From NCBI GenBank assembly GCA_010015675.1, contig ML976990.1:926209-990208 (forward strand): a stretch of 64,000 nt of DNA, read 5' to 3'. The first letter of the stretch is position 1; the number at the start of each line of letters is the position of its first letter. The translations under genes and the position numbers were made by a program. The notes below the pieces were generated by a model. That model was not told the DNA's origin. It worked only from the letters and a program-made list of their open reading frames with translations, and made no database searches. Shown in pieces: positions 12,001 through 24,887 of this stretch. The stretch comes from Byssothecium circinans (taxonomy: Eukaryota; Ascomycota; Dothideomycetes; Pleosporales; Massarinaceae).

Positions 12001-15000
12001 CTTAATCTTTTTAACCTTATAATCTTTATCTTTAAGCTTAATCTATATCTTAACTTTAGTATTTAGTAGTACTAGTTTAAGGAGTAATTTATAAAAGATA
12101 AGGTGTATACGTATGCTTTTAGGGAGCTCTAGTTTAAATATTACTAGTCTTTTAACCTCTAGGATCTAGAATAGTCCTACTTAGAGGTTATTTAATTTAT
12201 TATATAGCTAATTAGTTTTTAAATTTTTTTATAATAGGAAAACTTTATCCCCCTTTTTAAGGGTTAGTCCCTTAAGCCTTTTCTTATTTACTAATTTAGC
12301 TATTATAAGGTTTTATTAAGTAATTTGTTAGCTTAGTTTATTTTATAATTTATAAAGAAGTTATGCCTTATTATTAGCTCTAGCTAAGAGACTCTTAACG
12401 TCCTTAGAATTCTAGTAAGTAGTTAGCTTATAGCTATAATTCGCGTAATGTAGTAAGTATCTTATTATTATAGATCTTATGCTATTATAGGCTAGCTAAG
12501 CTGTTAGCAGGAGTTTAACCTAGTTATCCTATAGCTTATTAGCGTATATTCTTAGATACTATTCTAGAATCTAGTTTGTTTGTTCTGTCTAACTATCTAT
12601 CTGTAGGTAGAAGCTAGTTAAAAGCTTCCTATTAACTCTAAGCTTTGCTAGGAACGTGTTCTAATATTTAGAGGTAAATAGTATTCTATAATTAGTAATA
12701 AACTATTCTAGCACACTATATTAACTAACAAGTGCCCTAGTTACTTTATAGGCTATTTCTTTAGCTATAACTATTTCTTCTATTAGTATAAATATTAATG
12801 CTTTAGTTAATTAATTAACAATTGCTAATATTAAATCGCATAGCTATGCTAATCTAGGTTCTAACAATTTTAGGAGCTTTATAATAAAGTCTATTATAAC
12901 GCTAATCTATAGGCGTGCAGGTAGTTTAAGCAATTAGAGTAATCTATAAGGCTTATATCTCTTAGGCTTATTCTTAGAATAAGCTAAACAGTCACCTATC
13001 GCATTTTAAACTGCTTTTTATATACTAGGTATTAAGTACTTATTTAAAATCTATTAAACTATTTTATTAATACTAGGGTGTCTATATTCCTTAGACTTAT
13101 ATAGCTTTTATATTAGGGTTAGTACGTAAGCTTTATCTAGTATAAGCTATTATTCCTTATCCTAGAGTAGTCCTGCCTTAAGGTGTTTAACTAAGTTATA
13201 TTCTACCCTCTATTCTAGGGTTAAATAGCTATAGCTTATAAAGTTGTATACTTCTAGTCCCTAGTAATTAATCCTAGCTACCTTAGATAATTAGGGTTAA
13301 TTATAGCCTAGACTACTATTATTGTCCTTTTATAGGACTATGTTATGCATAATAGGTTAGTCTATTTCCTAAAGGTTAGATCTTTAGCTAAGAGCGTCTA
13401 CTACTCTGTTTAGCAATCCTAGGTAATAGTGTACTTTAAAGTTATAATCTACTATTATTTTAGCCTATCTAACCTATTGTTAGTTAAGTTTTTTAGTTAT
13501 TATAAAACTTGTTAGGTTCTAGTAATCTAAATGTACTTCTACCTAGTATTTAGCGCCTACTAACTAGGCTCGCTATTATTTAAAGGTATCTACTATTACT
13601 AGTAGCTCTTTATTATAAACGTTATAATTAAGTTCTGCGCTTAAGTACTTTTAAGAGTAGTAGAACACTAGTCTCTACTTCTTATCTTTGCCTTATTATA
13701 AGAGAATTACTCCTAAGGCGTAGTCTAATGCATCTATCTCTACTTATAGTAGTTATTCTAGGTTATGCATCTATAATATAGGGGCTAATAAGAATAATTC
13801 CTTAAGCTTTCTAAAAGCCTTCTATTATTCCTGTCCCTAATAGAATCTCTTCTCCTTCTTAGTAATCTTAGTAAGAGGTGCTATAGTCTTAGAGTATCCT
13901 ATAATAAACTTCTAGTAGAAGTTAGTAAATCCTAAGAAGAATTACACGTCTTTAACTATCTTAGGGATTAGCTATTCCCTTATAGTTTTAACCTTTTTTA
14001 GGTCTATAGTAATGCTATGTTATAAGATTATAAATCCTAAGTAGTCTATCTCTATAACGTAGAATTTATATTTTTCTAGCTATAAGAGTAATTAATACTC
14101 CCTAAGCTTCCTAAGTACTTTTTTAACATATTTAATATAATTCTTAAGTAATCCTAAGGTATATACTAGTATATTATCTAGGTATGCTATTATAAAAACA
14201 TCTAAGTATTTATAGAGTGCTCTATTAATAAGCGCCTAAAATGTTATAAGCGCGTTTGTAAGTCTAAAGGGTATAACTATATACTTATATAGTCTATAAT
14301 AGGTTTTAAAGGCTGTTAGCTATTTAAAGCCCTTAGAAATTTATATTTAATAGAAACTATCCTATATATTAAACTTTGTAATTTACTTAACTCCCTAGAG
14401 TTAGTCTATAAGTTCTTAGATTAAAGGAAGAGAGTAATAGTTCTTTCTTATAATATAGTTAAGCTACCTAAAATCTATATAGAGTTGCAGCTTTCTATTT
14501 TTCTTAAGGATAAAGAGAATTAGTAAAGCTATTAGGCTTATACTTTCTTATATATATCCTTGCTTTATATTTTTCTTAATATACGTTTATAGCTCTTTTT
14601 ACTAGTCTTGCGTAAGCAGATATATTAGTCCTAGGCGTAACCTTACGCCTTCCTTTAGGTAAATCTTATAATCTTATTCCTAGTGTTCTAGTAATATAGT
14701 TTTATCTTATTTCTTAAATAGATCCTAAAACTCTTTATATTCTAATAGTATTATAGGTTAGGGTTTATCCTTTCTAGGCGTAACTCTTTATATTTAAATA
14801 ACTCCTAGTTGCGAAGAGTCCTTCTTATAGATCTTCCTAATCTTATAAGGTAATATTTTGCTAATCTATCTAGTCTAACTAGGTAAGCTTTAGATTGCTA
14901 GGCTTAATTTTCTATAGCGTGCTCTAGCAACCTTACGCGTAGTTTCTTAGCTAAATATTTTTCCTTTCTACTGGTTAATAGCAGGATTATGCTTCCTAAG

Positions 15001-17739
15001 CTAATTATATCTAATTAACATGTCTTCTTTACTAAGATCTATAATATTAAGGAACGTTATATCTTTAATTCTAAGTACTTAGAATAATACTTCTTAAGTT
15101 TCTAACTTTAAGAATCTATTACTATAGGATATTAGTCTATTATTAGCTAATACTACTTATATTAGATGCTCCTTACCTTAATATAGTATATTAAATTTCT
15201 TAACTACTTATAGGGAGATAATTATCTATATAGCTCTACTATCTACTAGTGCTGTAAGCCTGCATTTATATATACACACCTCTACTATTAGTTAATAAGT
15301 TAGTAGCTTTAGGTGTTATACGTTATATAGGGTTATTATAGGAATGCCCTTACTAGCGTAACCTTATCCCTAGTAGCGTTCTAGTTTTTTAACCCTTAGG
15401 GTTTCGTTAGAAACTAGCCTACTCCCTATTTCTTAGATAGGTGCGTTAGATAGCTGTCCTTATAATAGACTATCTATAATAGGTAGGCGTGTTTATCTAT
15501 GTTACCTAACTAATCCTTTAGTAAGTCTTACTAGCCTTAAGAGAAGTTCTTCTATAGAAAACCTTTCTAAAGTTTCTCTAATAAGTATTCCTAATATACG
15601 TTATTAAAATACTAGTTATAAGGTATATTAGCGTGACTTCCTTTTCTAATAGCTCTAGGTAGATATCTTATAGTCTAGGTATGTAATATATTGTCTCTAG
15701 CTACCCTATCCTATAGATAGCTTTATAGCTAGTGTTGCTAGTCTAGTAATATCTGCTAAACTTATTATATAAGTGCTTACTTTTATCTAAAGGCGTCTTC
15801 CTTTATCTTATTAGGAAGTGTTAGATATTTATAGCATTAGTATATATCTACTAAGCACTTAAAAGGGAGCAATAGCTTATAGCTAGCTCTGCGCCTAGCC
15901 TATACTACTTCTTCCTTTAAGAGGAGATAGAATATGCACTTTAGTAGTACGTTGCATTAGTTCTAATTAAGCTCCTTATATTCTTTATCTAAAGGATGTC
16001 CTATAAGGTAGTAGTATAGATATATATTATGTTTATATATTAATATCTTACTATCTATTTAGCTAGCAGGCTAATACCCTATAACGTGCTTACTTAGCTA
16101 GTGCAGCTAGTAATACGTGTTATAGCATTTGTTCTATCCTAGACGTTTATATTATTATTACTAATATGCAAAGTAGTATATATAGCAGTTATCTTCTAAG
16201 TAGTCCTTAGTAGGGAGGAGGGCGTAAGAGGCTTATCTAGGCGTATATTATACGCTATGCCTTTCTTATAGGTAAATAATATAGTATTCCCTTATATAGT
16301 TATACTAATTAATCTTATTATATTTATTATTAATCTTAATTTACTATACTTTTATATATAGGCCCTATTCTTTTATTACTTTTACTACTACTTTATTAGC
16401 GTATCCTTTACGCACTAGTGTATCTTAGGTGCACGTCTCCCCCTTATATAAATCCTCTCTATATATCTAGTATAGACCTACTTTAAGCTGTTAAAGGACC
16501 TTATAGTTATCTATCTAGTTTAGAGGATAGACTATTTTATGCTTAACCTTAGAGCTTATTATTTAGGCTAAGATAGATTCTATGTTGCTAATATCCTTAT
16601 TAGATAGCTCTGTTATTTAATCTAGTTCTATAGGTAGATAAGGAGTAGGCTATTAACGTAGCTCCTCTAGTTTATTCTTCTTAGGTCCTGTTACCTTAAA
16701 CTTAATTATCCTAATCTTAATTACCCTAAGCTTACTAGCTTATCTTTAGTTCTTTAGGTAGTCTCTATAGAAGTGTCCTACTTTACTATACTAGAGACAT
16801 GCCTTCTTCTTAAAGAATTCCTAGTATTATTTGTAGGTTAAGCTATCTAGCTATCTTCCTTTACCCTTATTAAAGCGCTTCTTCTATTAGATCTTGTCTA
16901 TTATTACTATATTACTATCTTAGTTATAACGTAGTGTCTTAGGCTTTCTATATTTTCTAGAGTTAGGGATAATTATTATATCCCTTTACTTCTTCTATAT
17001 CGCCTACTTATAAAGTTAGTTATTAATTTAGGTAGCTAGGTTAATTATATCTTATAGGTCGTCTAGCTTATTATAATAGATTATCCTATCCTTAACTAAT
17101 TCTTTTAACCTATTATAGAAAGCTATGTATAATAGTGTATTATCCTAATTAATCTTTACCTATAGCTGCTTAAACTTTATTATATACTTTGCGACTAACT
17201 TCTCTTACTAGATCTAAGATATCTTTTACTCTACCTAGGCCTCTTTATTAAGCTTACTAAACACCTTCTAAATCTCTTTCTTAAATAACGTCTAGCTCTT
17301 AAAGATAGCCTTTATATTATCTTTATAGTTCTTTATCTTATTTATAAGATAGTTATCTATAAAGGGTTGTATCTAGGTAGCTGCCCTATCCTTTAGGTAT
17401 ATACTAGCTATAAGGATTTTGTCTTAATCCCCTATTATAGAGTTAAACTAATAGTATAAATCTATATTAGTAAGGAATAACTTTAAACTATCTTATCCTC
17501 TATTATACTTCTCTAGCGCCGTAATCTTTCTATAAGGTATAACGTCCTTAGCCTAGAGTTAGGTAATTGCCTATATTAACTTATTAATTTACGCGGCCTA
17601 TTATTATATTTAGTTAGCCTAAGTAGTTATTACTAATGCTAGGCTTAAAGCAGGTGTTCTAATACTACTACTAGCAGCACGTAGGGTAGTAGTGGTCGCT
17701 ATTATACACTTAGGTTCTTAAACTTATAGGTAGTTAAAG
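12001..17739 (-). pseudogene. gag-pol of outer chromovirus, RIP-degraded
   Basis: On the minus strand the order is gag, protease, reverse transcriptase, RNase H, integrase. A CCHC-like knuckle lies near 16,745-16,800. The reverse-transcriptase active site, near 14,168-14,205, reads AYLDNILVY instead of the expected YLDD, a G-to-A change that would kill catalysis. The integrase C-terminal stretch resembling the GPF motif and SMRIHPVFH lies at about 12,080-12,190. A chromodomain begins at the left edge of this piece, is cut at the second chromovirus insertion, and resumes below 5107 with YLVK. Numerous stop codons make it non-functional. Confidence 0.85.
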
Positions 17740-18220
17740 TATTATAGCTTAGGTATACGTACTAAGGTCCTAGTCTAGGTTAGGGTAGGCTAGTTAGATA
17801 AATGTATACTCTAGTATAGTAAGCTTTAGTAATTTAAGAGGTAAACGTGCAAATAGCTTGTTATATCTAAAGAATAACTAATTCTATAATAAACTATAGA
17901 ATAACTAAGTATTAATCTAAGTAAGAGATAAACTATAGAGAGTTAACTATAAAGAATTAAAATTAGAAAGATAAAGGAGATCTATCTAGTCTTTATACTA
18001 CTTATCTTATTCCTTTACTATATCCTACTTTATATGCTCTATTAGAGTATATAGAGCGCTGCTGCTCTTTTTACTAAGAGAGAGCATGTTCTACTCTATT
18101 TGCTAAGAAGGAGTAGAGTTACGTGACTGCTAGGCCTGCCCTACCCTGCGTCTTATTATCTAGTACTCTCCCTAAGCGTATCGTTCCTGTATAGCTACGC
18201 ACATTTATTATTCTATAATA
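17740..18220 (-). repeat. 5' LTR of outer chromovirus
   Basis: This is the direct repeat of 3767-4247. It is followed immediately by the target duplication AATAA at 18,221-18,225, after which Copia sequence resumes. Confidence 0.92.
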
Positions 18221-19715
18221 AATAAGTTTAAAAAGGATATTACTTTATATTAAGTAATTCTTAGCTCTATAGGTTCTCTACTTTTAGTAACTAATTATTT
18301 ATCTTCCTTTACTCTTATAGATAAGTAAGAAGTTTCTTAACCTACTAATACCTTTACTAAATTATTAATAATAACCTAGGAATCTACTAAAAATCTAGGG
18401 GATAATTTAGAGGATATAGTTACCCTTAATATCTTAACTAGTATACTTAACTTTAATAGGCTAGATATTAATACTAAAGGTAACTACTAAATAGATTCCC
18501 CTTTACCTTTACCTAGTTATTAAGCTATATTACTAATTATACTTATCCCTTCTTAATTAGAAGCTATTAAGTATACTTAGTTAAGATAGATATCCTAGTA
18601 CTTAGATTAAAATATAGATATTAACTACTTTCTACTAGATTAACTAGACACTTTTTAAGTTTATTAATATAATATTTTTCTAAAAAGAGCTAAGCGTACT
18701 TAACCTTAACTTACTTTTACTTTAGTAATCTTTAGTTATTACTTTACTTTATTATTAATATTACCTACTTTATATACTCTTCCTTTAAGCTTACTACTTC
18801 TTTCTTAGAACTATTAAGAGTTTATAAGATATCCTAAGTACAAGTAATTTTAAAGTACTATAAATACTAAGCTTAAATCTCTTATAAAGATAAAGACCTA
18901 GTATAAGGCTTTACCTAAAGAGATTATAACTTATATTAATAATATTATTCCTAGCTAATAGGTATAGAATTATAAAGATAATAGTTCTTGCTACTTATTA
19001 AAGTTTAAGGCGCGTATTATTACTTATAGTAACTTATAGTAGAAGCTAGACTTCTACTAAAGTATATATGCTTACGTTATTTATATAACTACTCTCTAAG
19101 CTATTTTCACCCTTATAGCTCTATATGATCTAGAGTATAAGTAATATAATATTATTATAGCTTACCTAAATATACACCTATAACTATAAATATTAAATAG
19201 ATATACTAAAGTAGTTAGTTTAATATATTAATACTTAGCCTAATCTTAGTATTACCTATAATAGTAATAACCTTAAAGGCCTTATTAGTTATTATAACTT
19301 AGCCTTTAGTAGTATACCTAATTATAAGGTGCTAGCTAGTTATTATTTTTATCTTACTAGTAGCCTTATCTTATATAAAGCGTACTAATAGCATATTATA
19401 ACTACTTCTTCTATAGAAGCTAAGTTTATAGCTATAATATATACTATAAAGGAAGCTCTTTAGCTCTAATACCTTCTTACTTAACTTAGTTACTTTAAGA
19501 AAGAACTACTACCTATTAAATTATACGTTAACTATAAACTAGCTATCTAAATAATCTATAGTAAAGGATAATATACTTATACTAAGTATATTAATATCTA
19601 CTATTACTACGCTAAGTAAGAAGCTTATAAAGGATATATTAATATTATATATATTCTTAGAGTAGCTATAGCAGCTAATAGTTTAATAAAGCCCTTAGGT
19701 AATACTTAATTTTAT
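18221..19715 (+). pseudogene. Ty1/Copia pol fragment, RT and RNase H
   Basis: Copia pol resumes after the outer chromovirus. A reverse-transcriptase piece near 19,040-19,190 reads like the IFTLIALYDLEYKQ...AYLN stretch, equivalent to the conserved LALAAIYDWE...TAFLNG. An RNase H piece from about 19,300 to 19,712 includes SSIEAKFIAI, KEAL, YTKYINI and SLIKPLGN, the usual TEAEY...TKHIDI...TKPL series. The RT catalytic YVDD part is not visible between them, so an internal deletion is likely. Confidence 0.75.
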
Positions 19716-19873
19716 AGTTTTTTAAACTTTATTTAACTTTAGACTATATTAGTTACTTAATTAGTATTTAATTAGTTTAAGACTAATCTCTAATTTTATT
19801 TCTTTAGGCATTTTATTTCTTACTCCCTTAATACCCCTTATTTTATTTTTGCTAGCTTCTTTTATCTTTTATA

Positions 19874-20135
19874 TACCTAGTATCTTATTAGAGTTATAAC
19901 TCTAAGAGAATTAAAGAGACGTATTAGCTAGCCCTACCTTAGGAGTATCTCTTAGTATAGGTTCTTTTATAGGTTATAGTTAATTCTCCTTTTATTACAT
20001 GCGTGCTTATACTTCCCTAGCCTAGTGCCTAGTTAGTGCTATACCTTATAGTATATAGTTCCCTTACTAGTAAATAGTAATAGATTATTAATTCTATAAT
20101 ATATATAAATATTCCCTTCCTAGCTATAATCTATA
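19874..20135 (+). repeat. Copia-type LTR copy 1
   Basis: This 262-bp sequence, beginning near TACCTAGTATCTTATTAGAG, recurs at 22,686-22,947. It lies about 160 bp downstream of the Copia RNase H end, so it is probably that element's 3' LTR. Confidence 0.7.
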
Positions 20136-20829
20136 GAGAATAAATAGATAAATAATACGCTTAGTCTTATATAATTAAAGCACTTTAATAAGTATATAAA
20201 GGTAAGAACTATTAGCGTCTATTAGTTACTAATTTTAGATAGCTATAAAAGCTACCTAAATTAAGATTTTAAAGATTATTATTATAATAATAAGATCTTT
20301 ATACTCTATATACTACTACACTTATTATATATCCTCTAGCGACTTAATATAGTGTGCTTCTTACTACTTAAGCATAAGTACTTTAAGATTATTTAGGGCT
20401 TAGTATAAAAGCGCGTCTTTTATATTAATAAGGAAGTATTCTTACTAGCCTTTAAAGATATATTTTTAAGTATATTTATAGTTTAGAACTATGAAAAGGC
20501 CTTTAAGGTAATAGGGCTAGTCCTGTTAAATATATAGGTAGTACTTAATTATCTTAATATATATATATATATACTCTACTAGGACCCCTACTACAAGAGA
20601 CACTATAGCTATTAAGAACTCTAAGTAATATATATAAATTTAGCTTATAGTTAAAGCTAGTATATAATTCTATTACTTAATTACTATAAATAGCGTAGGG
20701 TAGCTTTCTATAGCTTATTAAAGGCGCTAAGTTAGTGCTATATAGTATTATACTTATAAAGTTATATATTAAAAAACTTAAAAAGCAACTTAAGATAATA
20801 ACTAAGTATAAAATATATAAATATAAGTA
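20133..20829 (+). pseudogene. Inverted pogo transposase fragment
   Basis: This stretch is the reverse complement of roughly positions 915-1585 of the first pogo copy, so its transposase sense strand is plus. It includes the counterpart of the DGHESH region and the GLVPLN-like stretch. It is truncated at both ends and abuts the full pogo copy 2 in the opposite orientation, giving a large imperfect palindrome. Confidence 0.8.
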
Positions 20830-22685
20830 ATGTATTCTACCATTAAGCGCGCTAAACTATTAAGCGCGCTAGTTTTCCTTAGTAATACTAACTTACTTAA
20901 CTATATTATTATTATTATCTGTACTACTATCTAAAAATATATACTAAGTACTAGCCTCTAACTTAAAAGAACCCTCTTTATTAGCTTAATATATTCTTGT
21001 ATTATACCTAGTCTTACCGCAGTTGCTACAGCACTAAATACCTAGTTATTATAGTTATTATACCTTATCTTTACCCTCTACCCTCGCCCTTTTATAGTTC
21101 TAAACTATTCCTAATAGTTTAGAACTATTCTAGTCTACTATAGGACTATACTCTATAGTACTACCCTTCTAAATATACTTGCACTTGCGTGTTTTATACT
21201 TAGTTATTATCTTAAATTGCTTTTTAAGGTCTTTAATACGTAACTTTATAAGCGTAGTACTATACAGCACTAACTTAGTACCTTTAATAAGCTATAAAAG
21301 CCTACCTTACGCTGTCTATAGTAATTAAGTAATAGAATTATATATAAACTTTAACTAAGAGCTAAATTCGCGTATATTACTTAGTGTCCTTAATAGCTAT
21401 AGCGTCTCTAGTAGTAGAGATCCTAGTAAGGTATATATATATATATATATATATTAAGGCAATTAAGTACTACCTACGCGTTTAGAGGGACTAGCTCTAT
21501 TACCTTAAAAGCCTTTTAATAGTTCTAAACTATAAATACGCTGAAAAACGTATCTTTAAAGGCTAGTAGGAATACTTCCTTATTAATATAAAAAATATAC
21601 TTTTACGCTAAGCCCTAAATAATCTTAAAGTACTTACGCCTAAGTAGTAAAAAGTATACTATATTAAGTAGCTAGAGGATATATAATAAGTATAGTAGTA
21701 TATAGAGCGTAAAGATCTTATTATTATAATAATAATCGTTAAAATCCTAATTTAGGTAGCTTTTATAGCTATCTAAAGTTAGTAACTAATAGATACTAAT
21801 AGTTCTTACCTTAATATATACGTTAAAGTGCTTTAACTATATAAGACTAAGCTGATTATTTATCTATCTATTTTTTAAGACTAAGAGCTTCTAATTATAT
21901 AGTATATTAGCTTCCTAATACTATAAAGAAATATAGACGTATCCTTTATATATAATAAATAGTAAGGTAAATATACTATTTAAATATATACTCTAGATCT
22001 TTATTACTTACTTTTTATTATTTAGTTAAACTATCATACTTCTCTAAGCTAGTAACTATATTTATAGAGCTAAGAATACCTATCTAAAAGCTAGTTTTAT
22101 TAAAATTATATATACTATTATTATATACGCTATACTTTACTTTAGTATCCTATATAAGCTTAAACTATATGCTAACTACCTTAGGATCTTCTTATAGTGC
22201 CCTCTAATAGTCTTTTAAATACTTTTAAACTATTTATAACTATTCTAAATAGCCTATAAACTATACTACCTAGTTAATACCTACTTACTTACTACCTTAC
22301 TTACGTAGTAGTTTATTTGCTATATCTAACATTTTACCTAATATAGGCGCAAATCTTTATAAATTAAGATTAAGGATATATTTGATAAGTATATCCTCTT
22401 TAGTTAAGAATAGTTTTAAATAGTTTAGTACTATTATTAGTTAAAAGGTAATTCTATTAAGGTATATAAAAAGTCTCTAATAATAAATATTAAAAGCCTT
22501 AGTAGCGTATTAGAAGCTTATAAATTAGCCTAATTAGTAAGCTTAAAAAGTAAGCTTAATCTTACCTTCTTATTAAATAAGTATTATATTTATTAGTTAA
22601 GGTATTTTATAATAAGTGTAGTAATAGTGTTACTAAGGAAAAGTAGCTACTTTAGTAGTATAGCTGCTTTAGTAGTAGAATATAT
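20830..22685 (-). mobile_element. Fot1/pogo-type DNA transposon, copy 2
   Basis: This 1,856-bp copy is colinear with 543-2402, including the TIR start (ATGTATTC here), the C-terminal zinc-knuckle region and the long transposase frame on the minus strand. TA dinucleotides flank it at 20,828-20,829 and 22,686-22,687. It is more heavily mutated than copy 1 and has lost most CpG-containing motifs. It encodes no intact protein. Confidence 0.85.
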
Positions 22686-22947
22686 TACCTAGTATCTTAT
22701 TAGAGTTATTACTCTAAGAGAATTAAAGGGATATATTAGCTAGCCCTACCTTAGAGATACCCTTTAGTATAGGTCTTTCTATATATTATAGTTAATTCCC
22801 CTTTTATTATATAAGTACTTACACTTCCCTAGCCTAGTAGCTAGTTAGTACTGCGCCTTACGGTATATAGTTCTCTCGCTAGTAGATAGCAATAGATTAT
22901 TGATTCTATGACACACATAAACATTCCCTACCTTCCTACAATCCACA
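22686..22947 (+). repeat. Copia-type LTR copy 2, block boundary
   Basis: This is the second copy of the 262-bp repeat at 19,874-20,135, ending in CTACAATCCACA. Its right end coincides with the transition from RIP-mutated to normal DNA. The copy becomes less mutated towards that end. Confidence 0.75.
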
Positions 22948-24887
22948 GCTTCAACTGTCTTTCTTCGACAAGCACAGCCTATGATGGACTTTTCTGCTAT
23001 TTTACAGTCCTTCCATGGTATAGATACATCCGCCTTTCCAGACAAACCAACTCCATGGATGGGTTGTAGTTTGTTTTTACTAAGGAAACGTATCTATGAT
23101 GGGCATTCGTGTTGATCCCTTAGAGGCAAGGACGGCATAGGCTGGTTTGGGCAGGGCTTTTGGAAACAAAAATATGCATCCATCGCGTTTATATTTGTTT
23201 TCCGACGATGGATGTGATGGTGTGATGTAAACAGGGTGAGAAAAGTGTCAAGAAGGGAGGTACCTAGGTATTTATACCCAGCTCTGAGCTCTCGCACCGG
23301 CGATTATATGGTTGACCTCGTTTCACTTCCAAACACAGTCCTGTCTCATCATGTCTTCACTTTTTTATAACCCTAAGCACCGTATGTGTATTCAATCACC
23401 TTTTCAACTCCACATTCTACTTGCCGCGAAGGCTTTCTCTCATTGCTCGCCACATTATCATTTTCTGACAGGGAACTTTCAAGAATTCTCTAGACACTGC
23501 ACTAGAGAGGACATAAACATAGCGGCCACCAGCTTTTTTATAGTTGGAGATTTCCTACGACCAAACCAGCCAAACCTCGCCTCATGTAAGGATTGCTTTG
23601 AAGATCCTGTACTCGCAAAGCTTCCATCAATTCGTACGCATTGTACTTTTCGCCAGGCACGAACTCTCCCCCGTTGCATGGCTTCATGTGTTGTTTTTAG
23701 ACTCCAAAGATACCCTCACTCTCAATGTCCCAAACTCCCCAACTCTTGAAATTCTCGATATCCCCAATCCTCAGTGCTCTTAGCATTGAACACCCTACCC
23801 AACTCCGCCCTCTATAATCATTCTCCCTTCTTCCTTTTCCGCACCCCACAACCAACATCGCTCCTGATCCGCAGCCTTTCCACTCCCCAAAAACGCAACA
23901 CTTCCACAGCGCAGTACTGTATCCAAGAAAGCCAATCAAAAATCCGCGAAGAGAAATAATTTTTTTTCTCCCCTCCTACGCTACGCTACGCCTACACCAA
24001 CCAGCTCACTCCACGAGCCCCCACACCGTAGCGTTTCCGTCCGATCCCCCCAAACAATTCCTTACTGATTTGTCACCTTCCCGGCGCGGAACAGAGCTGA
24101 ACAGACTAAGTTCTGGAATATGCTCCGCGCTGATTTGCATCTCAGGTATAAGCGTACACCGCCTTCATCCCCGTCTCTGTCCCCTCACGTATCGATACAC
24201 AGCAAAACTTCTCCTTCCCCTCTCTGACAACATCTCAATGAATATTTCCTTTTCCTTCAACCCCCCCCCCCCCCCTCACTCTCTAACACCCATACCGTCT
24301 TCGAACACTGAACACGGCGTTCCACCGCCGTACACCTTATCTGCATGTATGCCCATGCTCATGGTCATGATCAGATCGATGCAGGATGCAGATTCCACTT
24401 ACTCGAAACACGCCACCACGGAACTAAAACACAATACACTACCCTTCCTTTTTTTTTTTTTTTTTTTCCTTTCCTTTCCTTTTTTCCCCCTCGAAAAGAG
24501 AGACCACGAGCACGAGTCAGAGTCACATCCTTCCCGTCCTCGCGGGGTGTTAGTCACCTAGAAGCACAGTGTGCAGAGTGCATTGTGCAGTGCACAGCGC
24601 GGTTGTAAAGAAAACATCAGGTAGTGAGAAGACGACGTATTTATACTAATACTCACACACGCACGCACATCACCACCACCGCCACTCCACCTCAAAACAG
24701 ATAAAAAGCCTGTGAAGCTATCGTAATTTGGAAACCCAGCTATCCCTATCTCATACAATATCTAACCTAACCTAACCTAGCCTAACAAACCATTCCCTCC
24801 CCAACCAAAACACAACATACCTAAATCCCTATCCCAGTAGTCGCACTCGCTTCCCTACCACCACCTCCCTTCCATCCCACCACCACC
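22948..24887. other. Intergenic, boundary to PAN2 3' end
   Basis: No gene is supported. The stretch holds a pyrimidine-rich segment (23,750-24,060), a C run at about 24,260-24,272, a long T run at about 24,448-24,468, and five TAACC-like units at 24,761-24,786. Short ORFs here have compositions expected from low-complexity DNA. Confidence 0.6.

Larger units (their letters stand above)
3767..18220 (-). mobile_element. Outer Ty3/Gypsy chromovirus, interrupted
   Basis: Two 481-bp direct repeats (3767-4247 and 17,740-18,220) bound the element, with the 5-bp duplication AATAA at 3762-3766 and 18,221-18,225. It lies on the minus strand, so 17,740-18,220 is its 5' LTR. A polypurine tract, AAGAAGGGGATAA on the minus strand, adjoins the 3' LTR at 4248-4260. 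The second chromovirus is inserted at 5108-11,995, so the original length was about 7.56 kb. The element itself sits inside Copia sequence. Confidence 0.93.
1..22947. repeat. AT-rich RIP-like transposon block
   Basis: The block is dominated by TA dinucleotides and consists of decayed, nested transposons with no intact host gene. Protein-like frames can be followed for hundreds of codons but are punctured by TAA, TAG and TGA where Gln, Arg or Trp codons are expected. Active-site residues show G-to-A or C-to-T changes: Cys to Tyr in zinc knuckles and Asp to Asn in one reverse-transcriptase YLDD box. This is the signature expected of RIP in Pezizomycotina. The block ends abruptly at about 22,947, after which composition becomes normal. 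It continues past the left edge of the window. Confidence 0.93.

Noticed and set aside
23312..23749. 145-codon plus-strand ORF
   Set aside because: No domain, composition follows pyrimidine-rich DNA, and overlapping ORFs of similar quality exist on both strands.
24070..24561. 163-codon ORF across poly-C and poly-T runs
   Set aside because: Encodes homopolymer Pro and Phe runs with no domain.
24761..24786. Tandem TAACC units resembling telomere repeat
   Set aside because: Only about five degenerate units between genes, with a different unit from the fungal TTAGGG/CCCTAA repeat; treated as a microsatellite.
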